NCBI GenBank assembly: GCA_016787545.1
Contig: JAEUUS010000439.1
Span: forward strand, 1 to 32,937
Direction of reading: 5' to 3'
DNA from: Saprospiraceae bacterium
GTDB taxonomy: Bacteria; Bacteroidota; Bacteroidia; Chitinophagales; Saprospiraceae
Length of the DNA stretch: 32,937 bases
Of this stretch, positions 23,566 through 30,385 are shown piece by piece. Positions within the stretch are counted from its first letter, which is position 1; each line of letters opens with the position of its first letter. The translations under genes and the position numbers were made by a program. Below the pieces are notes generated by a model, which saw only the letters and a program-made list of their open reading frames with translations, had not been told where the DNA came from and searched no databases.

Positions 23566-25491
23566 TTAATTCCCGATTGCCGATTGGTTTACATCCGCCA
23601 CTTTTAATCCTTTAAAACTGGCGTTCGGATAGGGAGCCTGCAAGTTAGTAATGGAAATATTATCCGGCGGTAGTCCTCCTGAAAATGGGTCGTTTTGATT
23701 GCTGAAAGTGACGAATGCAGGGAAGAACCTCCAGGAAGTATTTGCCGGGAAAGTTGGGTTAATGCCTAAAATAAGCTTTCGGGTTTCCACGATATCAAAT
23801 GTGGTGACAGAGCCGCTTTGATTAACATCTCCGGCAATGATTTTCCAGGCAGATCCAAGGGGTTCTAAACCAAGAATATGTTTGGAAATCAATACCAAAT
23901 CATAGGTGGTAACCCCGTTGAGCACATTGATATTGTGCACTGGTTTGATGGAATAATTCCCGCCGGCAGGCACATTGATAAACTGATAATTTCCCAGAGA
24001 ATCCGTAAATGCAGTTAGAGAAGCCGTTCCGGTGAGCTCCATTCGAATGCCTTCCATGGGGGTGCCCCAGTTGGTTTGCACATTGCCGGTAATATTGTAC
24101 CCCTGAATAACCGGGCGCGGGTATCCGGTTTGTGTAACGGCGCCTGAGTTAGTAGGGTCCAGCCATTCTTTTAAACGCGATTCCGGAGTGGTTCCCTGGT
24201 TCCACGATTGGTTAAAACGACCAAAATAAGCGCCTGTAACTTTACAACTGTCGCCCATAGCGGTACTGCCACCGTGCAATTGTCCCATGATTCTTTTGTT
24301 GACATCCAGCAAAGGGCTACCAGATGATCCCGGCTGAAAAACCCCGATGTCGGTTACTGTTTTCCAGTGGGTATTAGCCGGGCTGATGCCAAAAACGCCG
24401 CCCCAATTCAGGGTTCCAGAGAATATAACGGCCTGTTGTGTGTCTACTGATATTTTTTTAATGTCGCCGGCAGGGTGGTGTATATAAACGGAATGGGGTG
24501 GTATGGAGGTCAGGTTGTTGTCGCGGTTCCAGCCATTGAAATAAATATTGTAATTAGCTGGTATCGGATTGATTTTTAACAACAAAAAGTCTGTTTCGTT
24601 GCGGTAAGAGATACGTTCGCTACCCAGCACAGACCGAGGAATCGGTTCAACTACAGGATTGTTACAGTTTGTGGATTCGTAATCAAAATCAAATCGCCAT
24701 AGATCAAAATCCGGATTATTGCCAATCAGTTGACAATGGTGGGCGGTCAGAAAATAAGGATCATACGTATTGGAGGTATTGGCGATCAGGGAGCCGCTGC
24801 ACCAACCTTCTCCATTGGAAAAAACCATGAGAATTCGCGCAATACCTTTTTTTTCCGTTTGCCAACCCGCACCTGTCGGACAATTGATATTCACATTGCA
24901 AGGCAGACCCTGGCCAAAATCCTCGGCCCCGTGTAGTGCGTTTTTATCATAAGCCACATCCACCCGATGGGTACTTATTTTGCTTTGGCCGGTAACGGAA
25001 GCTGGTTCCAGGAGTTCCAAAAAGGCAGTTTCTCCAGCAACAACCCCAATCAAAAATTTTCCGGAAGGCAAACAGCTCTGTGCAGTGTAAGCTCCGTGGA
25101 TTTGCTGGTTAGCGCCATAGGCATAAAAACGGGCGCCAGGTGGTAAGCGAAACTCATCAAAAATGAGGGTAAGACCTAATGCGTCAACTGATCTAACCGC
25201 ACACATCCAGACGCGATCACCGTTAGGCAATTGGCGCCAGACGCCTGCATTTTTGAGGGATATATCGGTGGCAACAGGCGCCGCGAAGCGATTTTGCCCC
25301 GGAGTTTGACTGTCATCAAGTAATTCCTTGCCTGCATCTATGGTGGGTAGCGCTTGAGCCGATGGCATTTGCCCGGCGAGAAAAGCCTGAAATTCGGGTT
25401 GGAAACTCGGAGGAAGCCCTCCTTCACTTATTTGTGCCTGACTGGAAATGGCAACCAGTATTGCCAGTATGGTAAGTCGGTTTCTCATCAT
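23566..25491 (-). CDS. Secreted trypsin-like serine protease with dockerin-like C-terminal region
   Basis: This encodes 641 residues from the ATG at 25491 (25488 also fits). A signal peptide (RLTILAILVAISSQA) is followed by a propeptide-like region to about residue 200. The chymotrypsin-fold domain (about 205-460) has the catalytic His in FLTAHHC, Asp in ETDFLLLKI and Ser in QPGSSGSPLLD, with GWCSGSLI upstream, resembling lysyl-endopeptidase-like enzymes of Bacteroidota. A carboxypeptidase-regulatory-like fold (ITGNVQTNWGTPMEGI) and a dockerin-like double motif with GDVNQSGSVTTFDIVETRKLILG follow. The chain ends LKVADVNQSAIGN. Related proteins usually continue into a type IX secretion sorting domain, which is absent, so the gene may be truncated at the repeat just after its stop. 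It lies 58 bases downstream of the peroxidase gene. Confidence 0.82.
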   Translation of the reverse strand: MMRNRLTILAILVAISSQAQISEGGLPPSFQPEFQAFLAGQMPSAQALPTIDAGKELLDDSQTPGQNRFAAPVATDISLKNAGVWRQLPNGDRVWMCAVRSVDALGLTLIFDEFRLPPGARFYAYGANQQIHGAYTAQSCLPSGKFLIGVVAGETAFLELLEPASVTGQSKISTHRVDVAYDKNALHGAEDFGQGLPCNVNINCPTGAGWQTEKKGIARILMVFSNGEGWCSGSLIANTSNTYDPYFLTAHHCQLIGNNPDFDLWRFDFDYESTNCNNPVVEPIPRSVLGSERISYRNETDFLLLKINPIPANYNIYFNGWNRDNNLTSIPPHSVYIHHPAGDIKKISVDTQQAVIFSGTLNWGGVFGISPANTHWKTVTDIGVFQPGSSGSPLLDVNKRIMGQLHGGSTAMGDSCKVTGAYFGRFNQSWNQGTTPESRLKEWLDPTNSGAVTQTGYPRPVIQGYNITGNVQTNWGTPMEGIRMELTGTASLTAFTDSLGNYQFINVPAGGNYSIKPVHNINVLNGVTTYDLVLISKHILGLEPLGSAWKIIAGDVNQSGSVTTFDIVETRKLILGINPTFPANTSWRFFPAFVTFSNQNDPFSGGLPPDNISITNLQAPYPNASFKGLKVADVNQSAIGN

Positions 25492-25549
25492 AAACGGGAT
25501 ATAAGGTGAAATATACCGGGGGATTACCGCGAAAAGCAGGCCAAAGTTA

Positions 25550-26692
25550 TCAAAATGGATTTTGAATATCCGGATTATTGATAAAAACGGTGTCAGTGAG
25601 TGTATGCAGGAATTTGACAATGGCTTTTTTATGGTCCTGAGTCAAGGTGTTATTGGGGGCATTCAGGCCCATCAAAGGGAGGTTGGGGTCCTCATTAGAT
25701 ACGCCAAATCCTTTCCGGGCATAGTTGTCTATTACCTGTTCGAGGGTTTGAAAACGCCCGTCGTGCATATATGGCCCGGATAATGCGATGTTCCTAAGGG
25801 TAGGGGTGCGAAATTTGCCCTTGTCGGATGGGTTTCCGGTTACCTTGAACCTGCCAAAATCCTTAAATTCATCCAGTGAACCCACAGAATCCAGACCATT
25901 ATTGAAATAGTTGTTTCCGGTGAGGGTGATGCCGCCATGACAATGAAAACATTGGGCATCTGGCAAATTGAGTCCGTATTTCCAGGCTTCCTCAAAATAC
26001 ATCAGGTAACCGTCTAATTCCTCGTCGTCAAATACATCCACATCGCCTTGTGCAAATTTGTCGTATTTTGAAGTGCCACTACTGATCAGGATTCGCTCAA
26101 ACTGCGCAATCGCTTTTGCCGCCAGTTCTTTACTGATCTCCGACCGGTTTTTGATGCCGAACGCCTTGCGGAACAAGGCTGGATACCCGGGGTGTTCTTT
26201 GAGCTGTTCCACTAATTGAGGCCAGTGATGATGCATCTCAACAGGATCTTCAACCGGCATTAGCGCCTGGGCTTCCAAGGAGGCGGCCCTGCCATCCCAG
26301 AATAATCCGTTAGTGGCATAGGCAATATTCAACAAGGCCATTGAACTGCGTTTGCCTGCAATTCCATCAATTCCTACTGATACCGCTTTGTTGTCGGTAA
26401 AGTTGCCGGCAGGTAAATGACAGGAAGCGCAAGACATGGTGCTGTCTGCCGAAAGGATTGGGTCGTAAAACAACCGCCTTCCCAACTGCACCCCGTCGTA
26501 AGTCATCGGGTTGTCTTCAGGTACCGGCACATTTGGGAAAAAGGTCGGTTTGAGGATGGTGTACGGTTGTGGATCATACGGTACATGTTCCAGATCGCCG
26601 GGTTCCTGAGGATCTGTGCCGTTATTTCTGCAAGCCTGGGTGGCAAAGACAAATAGGAGTCCCAGTATGCCAATAGTAACAAGCTTTTTCAT
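25550..26692 (-). CDS. Di-haem cytochrome c peroxidase-like lipoprotein, MbnH/MauG type
   Basis: This encodes 380 residues. The signal sequence ends at FATQAC with Cys21 as likely lipidation site. Two haem c sites are visible: CASCH (Cys88, Cys91, His92) and CFHCH (Cys248, Cys251, His252). Family motifs include LGRRLFYDPILS, GNFTDNKAVSVG, NIAYATNGLFWDGRA, LMPVEDPVEM, GRFKVTG, FRTPTLRNIALSGPYMHDGRF. The last of these resembles the MbnH branch closely. MbnH enzymes use a high-valent di-haem state to turn a Trp of partner MbnP into kynurenine so that MbnP binds copper. Two MbnP-like genes sit directly upstream (9-base gap), which supports that reading over a peroxide-scavenging role. Confidence 0.85.
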   Translation of the reverse strand: MKKLVTIGILGLLFVFATQACRNNGTDPQEPGDLEHVPYDPQPYTILKPTFFPNVPVPEDNPMTYDGVQLGRRLFYDPILSADSTMSCASCHLPAGNFTDNKAVSVGIDGIAGKRSSMALLNIAYATNGLFWDGRAASLEAQALMPVEDPVEMHHHWPQLVEQLKEHPGYPALFRKAFGIKNRSEISKELAAKAIAQFERILISSGTSKYDKFAQGDVDVFDDEELDGYLMYFEEAWKYGLNLPDAQCFHCHGGITLTGNNYFNNGLDSVGSLDEFKDFGRFKVTGNPSDKGKFRTPTLRNIALSGPYMHDGRFQTLEQVIDNYARKGFGVSNEDPNLPLMGLNAPNNTLTQDHKKAIVKFLHTLTDTVFINNPDIQNPF

Positions 26693-26701
26693 GATTTCCT
26701 G

Positions 26702-27475
26702 TTATTGGGTTACGCTGGTAGCTTTTTCAAAATTGTGCATCAACACCTGTGCAACCGAAACATCAGCCGGGTCGTTGGAGGTGTAAAAGTTGGTTACAAT
26801 ATCGTAATAACTACCGTCGTCCATGATAAACAGCTTTTCCAGGTCAAAATTCACATTCAGTGCCGGTTCGCCCGCGTGCACGTGAACTGGGGTGTTGAAG
26901 GTGTAAACTTTGTACACAGCATCTGAACCGCAGTGGTATAACAATGCGATATCATAAGAGCCGTTTTTATCTGAATCGGTCTTTCCTTCCACTTTGGTAA
27001 AAATATAAGAATCCCATCCATTCCAATATTCGCCTTCCAATGCCAATGGATGATTATTCGCAAAATCTGCCGGATTTTTGGCGTTTAAGGCGGCTTTCAC
27101 CCCATATCCAATCCGGATTCCGGTATAATCTCCTTCTGGTACGTTGGTATAGGTAATGTCGCGAATGACGGAAAGATCGGAAGGGGCATTATCCGGATTG
27201 AAATTCAGGTATTCGACTTCGGCAAGACGGTGGGTACTGCCATCAGCGCTCACCAATTCTATGTCTGAAAGATAGGTGCTGAACAGATTGAACTGAAGTG
27301 GGATCTGGTTGGCGCCAAACGGATAATCTTTATATTTGGTCAATCTTTCTCCCGAGAAACTGGCAGAAAAGTTGACGGTAAAATTGGTTTTGGGTCCGTC
27401 ATTATCATGTTCGTGACAAGCGGAAAAGAGCAGTGCAGCTGCCAAAAATGCGATTAGAAAGGTTTGTTTTTGCAT
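26702..27475 (-). CDS. MbnP-like lipoprotein 1 (candidate copper-binding partner)
   Basis: This encodes 257 residues from the ATG at 27475; an ATG four codons earlier (27487) is possible. The signal sequence MQKQTFLIAFLAAALLFSAC has a clear lipobox, then a His/Asp-rich start HEHDNDG. The body matches the MbnP domain: FSTYLSDIELVSADG, VPEGDYTGIRIGYGV, NHPLALEGEYWNGWDSYIF, KVEGKTD, and HVHAGEPALNVNFDLEKLF near the end. Trp151 and Trp154 lie in the segment that in MbnP carries the Trp converted to kynurenine. It is coded 9 bases upstream of the di-haem enzyme and 42 bases downstream of the second MbnP-like gene. The copper role is inferred from family and context, not shown. Confidence 0.78.
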   Translation of the reverse strand: MQKQTFLIAFLAAALLFSACHEHDNDGPKTNFTVNFSASFSGERLTKYKDYPFGANQIPLQFNLFSTYLSDIELVSADGSTHRLAEVEYLNFNPDNAPSDLSVIRDITYTNVPEGDYTGIRIGYGVKAALNAKNPADFANNHPLALEGEYWNGWDSYIFTKVEGKTDSDKNGSYDIALLYHCGSDAVYKVYTFNTPVHVHAGEPALNVNFDLEKLFIMDDGSYYDIVTNFYTSNDPADVSVAQVLMHNFEKATSVTQ

Positions 27476-27517
27476 GGTAGGACTCATTGATCGGTTGGAT
27501 CAAAAGAAGATTCAAAT

Positions 27518-28336
27518 TTACTGAGAAACAGTGAACGATGAGCTTAGGTTGGCAACTATTTGACTTTTCCATGATAAAATGTCGCCCTGCGACCAATTTA
27601 CGCCGTCGAACAGCTTTTTGTAGTCCACTGTAAGTTTCAAAGGGAAATCATAGCCGGTTTGGTGGCTGAAATTTCCGGTAAAATCCAGGGCTAACTGACC
27701 AATATCCGCTTTGGTAAAACGCAGTGTATCTGTTGGTGTAGAACTCATGGAATCTTTTACCACTACTGCCTGCAAAAAAACATAACCCGCGGCATTGCCT
27801 TGCCAGAGGCCATCGGTTTGGGTGCTTAAGGGGTGATTTGATGGCGCTTGGGATGGAATTACTTTTTGAGCAGCATCAGATAAGCCTAATTGGAGTTTAA
27901 CCCTTTCAAAATCGCCATCCTGCCGGAATGTGCCAACCGTATATACCACCGGGCTGCGCCTGATGAGTAAAAAATCGTTGATGAACAGTTGTGTGCTGGT
28001 GTCCACACCTTCCAGTGTATTCAGGGTAAGGGTGTCGGCTATCTCAAAGGCGGTTCCATTTTGGGCCAATTCAAATGCTGAAAGGTAAAAAACGACACTT
28101 TTCAGCCGAAAAAGATGACCCTGATCATTGGGGTAAAGGGAATCACTTTTAAACAAAAGGGTATCATACACCTGATCAACAGTGAGGACTAACTTGGGAT
28201 ATTCACAACAACAGTCTGCGTCGGCGGCAGCATCAAAATTGGTGGCGGCAATGTCCAGACAGCCTTCTTTGGGGTCAAAGCAGGATGTTAATACGCTGGA
28301 AAAAAAGAAAAGTAAAACGGCTGGGCGCATGGTCAT
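27518..28336 (-). CDS. MbnP-like lipoprotein 2, with Cys-rich N-terminal insert
   Basis: This encodes 272 residues from ATG 28336 (28330 also possible). The signal sequence ends SVLTSC. Immediately after comes GCLDIAATNFDAAADADCCCEYP, given here only as a motif: a Cys-rich stretch of the 'GCxDxxAxNFxxxAxxDxxC' kind found in many Bacteroidota surface proteins. The MbnP-type body follows: LKSVVFYLSAFELAQNG, VVYTVGTFRQDGDFERVKLQLGL, SNHPLSTQTDGLWQGNAAGYVFLQAVV. It ends with VDYKKLFDGVNWSQGD. A Trp is kept in the GLWQGNAAGYVF segment. It precedes MbnP-like 1 by about 30-42 bases and follows the exonuclease gene by 15 bases. Confidence 0.7.
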   Translation of the reverse strand: MTMRPAVLLFFFSSVLTSCFDPKEGCLDIAATNFDAAADADCCCEYPKLVLTVDQVYDTLLFKSDSLYPNDQGHLFRLKSVVFYLSAFELAQNGTAFEIADTLTLNTLEGVDTSTQLFINDFLLIRRSPVVYTVGTFRQDGDFERVKLQLGLSDAAQKVIPSQAPSNHPLSTQTDGLWQGNAAGYVFLQAVVVKDSMSSTPTDTLRFTKADIGQLALDFTGNFSHQTGYDFPLKLTVDYKKLFDGVNWSQGDILSWKSQIVANLSSSFTVSQ

Positions 28337-28351
28337 TGTTTCTGGGTTCGG

Positions 28352-29167
28352 TTAACCAATTTCTTTCATTACCTGGCGAATGTATTGTTTCACCTGCGAT
28401 GAAAATTCTTTTTCCAGAATCCAGCCTGCATAATGCCGTTCGCGGGTAAGCACAACTTTCACCGATTCCCCAACATATTTACCAAAATTAAAAACCACTG
28501 TCCCGTCCATCTGAACCCGAAGTTTTTGGGTTGCGTCCACAAAATTCAGGTCGTTGGTGAATTCGTGAATGGCCTGTATGTTGTTTTGAATCGGGGCGGG
28601 TACCAGCTTTCCGTCTTCGTCAAGTAAATCTTTCCCTTCGTACGCTTTAATTTGGCCTTTAAAGACATCTACGGTAGCGCGTACGTCGGCCAGCGCATCG
28701 TGAGCGTCTTCCAGTTCTTTCTGGCAATACAATCGGTAAGCCGCTTTTAAGGTACGGGGCTCCATTTTGTAAAAAATGCGCTGCGCATCAATAAGGCGGC
28801 GCTTGGAGATATCCAATTCCATTCCTACCCGGGCAAACTCTTCCATGAGCATGGGCACATCGAAACGGTTCGAATTATACCCGCCCAGGTCGGCATTTCC
28901 GATAAAATCCATGATCTTTTGAGCCACTTGCGAAAAAGTGGGTTTGTTTGCCAGATCTTTCGGCTTAATGCCGTGAATGGCCATGGATTCCTCAGAAATG
29001 GGAATGCCTGGATTGATGAGCATCGATAATTCTTCCGGTGGCTGTCCGTTTTTCCGGAGTTTAATCAGGGCTATTTGAACAATACGGTCGCGTATTACAT
29101 TCAAACCAGTGGTTTCTACGTCAAAAAAAACCAGGTCGCGGTCGAGATTGATGGTAAAATCTTGCAT
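28352..29167 (-). CDS. DEDDh 3'-5' exonuclease with C-terminal DUF3820-like domain
   Basis: This encodes 271 residues. The ATG at 29167 gives MQDFTINLDRDLVFFDVETT; a longer frame to 29251 reads into the MITE-like element and is rejected. Exo I is FDVETTGLN (residues about 15-23), Exo II is GGYNSNRFDVPML (about 110-122) and Exo III is HDALADVRA with the catalytic His-x4-Asp. This is the DnaQ-like proofreading or RNase T fold. The C-terminal piece FNFGKYVGESV...HYAGWILEKEF resembles DUF3820, which often follows such nucleases. A stand-alone DNA or RNA trimming function is likely rather than polymerase III epsilon. It may be the first gene of the unit that leads into the MbnP/MbnH-like genes, given the 15-base gap. 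Confidence 0.88.
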   Translation of the reverse strand: MQDFTINLDRDLVFFDVETTGLNVIRDRIVQIALIKLRKNGQPPEELSMLINPGIPISEESMAIHGIKPKDLANKPTFSQVAQKIMDFIGNADLGGYNSNRFDVPMLMEEFARVGMELDISKRRLIDAQRIFYKMEPRTLKAAYRLYCQKELEDAHDALADVRATVDVFKGQIKAYEGKDLLDEDGKLVPAPIQNNIQAIHEFTNDLNFVDATQKLRVQMDGTVVFNFGKYVGESVKVVLTRERHYAGWILEKEFSSQVKQYIRQVMKEIG

Positions 29168-29199
29168 AATTGAAGGGCGAAGGTAGGGTGAAGGGCTTA

Positions 29200-29360
29200 G
29201 AGCATGTTGGGGATTTTCTTGCCGGGCCAAAAACTGTCCTTTTTTCGCCATTTTTCACCTTTTTTCAGTCACGTAACTCAGGCTATGTTTCTTCAAAAAC
29301 GCAAAAACTGACGAAAAAAGCTCAAATTTTTGACTCCGTCAGAAAATCACCAACATGCTC
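29200..29360. mobile_element. MITE-like element, 161 bp, with terminal inverted repeats and TTA target duplication
   Basis: The left end GAGCATGTTGGGGATTTTCT (29200-29219) and the right end AGAAAATCACCAACATGCTC (29341-29360) are inverted copies with one mismatch in 20. The element is flanked on both sides by TTA (29197-29199 and 29361-29363), consistent with a 3-bp target duplication of the TNA type seen with the IS427/IS1031 groups of IS5. There is no transposase gene inside. Inner segments are also partly complementary (CTTTTTTCAGT against ACTGACGAAAAAAG). Confidence 0.7.
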
Positions 29361-29429
29361 TTAGAGCAAGTTGAACAAGCAACTTGTTTTTGAGTTTTTT
29401 GGCCACCGTTGACTTTTTTACAGGCTTTC

Positions 29430-30092
29430 ATGATGTCGATAATTGATTCTGCAGATGGTTCTCATACCATATTATCTGAGCAATACGGGGTTACGTATCA
29501 TTCCAGACACGGAGCGGTTACAGAATCTGCACATGTATTTATTCAGATGGGCTTGCATTGGAAAGCACAATTTCAGGACGAAATTTCCGTGCTGGAGGTT
29601 GGTTTTGGCACCGGACTAAATGCCTTTATGAGCTGTTTGGAAGCGGAAGCGCAAGGTTGGAAACTTACCTATCAAAGCCTGGAAACAAACCCTGTTTCGT
29701 TGGAGCAGGCGGTTTCCCTCAACTATCCCGCCATATTGCAGGTTCCGGAGCGCACCGCTGATTTTCTGCAGATACATGAACTTCCATGGAATAAGCTCCA
29801 CCAACTTTCTCCCCATTTTACCCTGGAAAAAAAACTGATCCCTTTGCAGGATTTTGTTCCCAATCAGCAGTATGATGTGGTATTTTTTGATGCATTTGCA
29901 CCACAATCCCAACCGGAATTGTGGGAAGAGGAGATTTTTGTCAAACTGGCCCAAGCCATGAATCCCGGAGGCGGGCTGGTAACTTATTGCGCCCAGGGGG
30001 AATTTCGACGCCGACTTCGCAGGGCCGGATTTACCACCGAGCGACTTCCCGGGCCACCCGGAAAGCGGGAAATGACAAGGGCATGGGTATAA
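29430..30092 (+). CDS. mnmD: tRNA (mnm5s2U34)-methyltransferase MnmD-like
   Basis: This encodes 220 residues. It methylates aminomethyl-2-thiouridine at the wobble position of some tRNAs using S-adenosylmethionine; in E. coli this activity is one half of MnmC. SAM-binding text is VLEVGFGTGLNAF (residues about 55-67), then YQSLETNP, and the acidic/aromatic motif VVFFDAFAPQSQPELW, GGGLVTYCAQGEFRRRLRRAGF and a closing LPGPPGKREMTRAW typical of the family. The FAD-dependent oxidase half of MnmC is absent, as usual in Bacteroidota. ATG 29430 or 29433 is the likely start; a TTG at 29409 in frame is less likely. A palindromic repeat copy begins 5 bases after the stop. Confidence 0.9.
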   Translation: MMSIIDSADGSHTILSEQYGVTYHSRHGAVTESAHVFIQMGLHWKAQFQDEISVLEVGFGTGLNAFMSCLEAEAQGWKLTYQSLETNPVSLEQAVSLNYPAILQVPERTADFLQIHELPWNKLHQLSPHFTLEKKLIPLQDFVPNQQYDVVFFDAFAPQSQPELWEEEIFVKLAQAMNPGGGLVTYCAQGEFRRRLRRAGFTTERLPGPPGKREMTRAWV

Positions 30093-30096
30093 GGTG

Positions 30097-30118
30097 CCCC
30101 GGAACGCTATTCCGGGAA
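30097..30118. repeat. Palindromic repeat copy 3 (variant)
   Basis: CCCCGGAACGCTATTCCGGG is the same palindrome type with a different centre (ACGCTA instead of ATACCA). It starts 5 bases after the mnmD stop codon. Confidence 0.6.
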
Positions 30119-30308
30119 GCGGGTTTTAGCGCCCAGTCAGAGCTACCCTGCATTAATTTTTTGTCAAAAAAAGCTGGCCGAAAGGATTGTGCACACTAAA
30201 ACCTCAAAAAAACTCATTTTTGCACCGATTAGCATTGGTTGAGTTTGTGGTTAATGAAATAGAAAGTGTTTCTCGCTGCAGACTTGGCACTTTTCCATCT
30301 AATCATCA

Positions 30309-30378
30309 TTCCCGGAATACCATTCCGGGGTACAGAAAATACATTCCCGGAATGGTATTCCGGGGTACATCAAACCCA
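30309..30378. repeat. Palindromic repeat copies 4 and 5 with CATCAAACC tail, before ppk1
   Basis: Copy 4 (30309-30330) and copy 5 (30344-30365) are the palindrome in opposite orientations, separated by 13 bases. TACATCAAACCCATC follows, as at 9123-9137. The ppk1 reading frame runs through this block, but the family's conserved start lies after it. Confidence 0.8.
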
Positions 30379-30385
30379 TCTACCC

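Noticed and set aside
29168..29251. Longer N-terminus for the DEDDh exonuclease
   Set aside because: The extra codons read into the MITE-like element, and the Exo I motif is correctly placed from the ATG at 29167.
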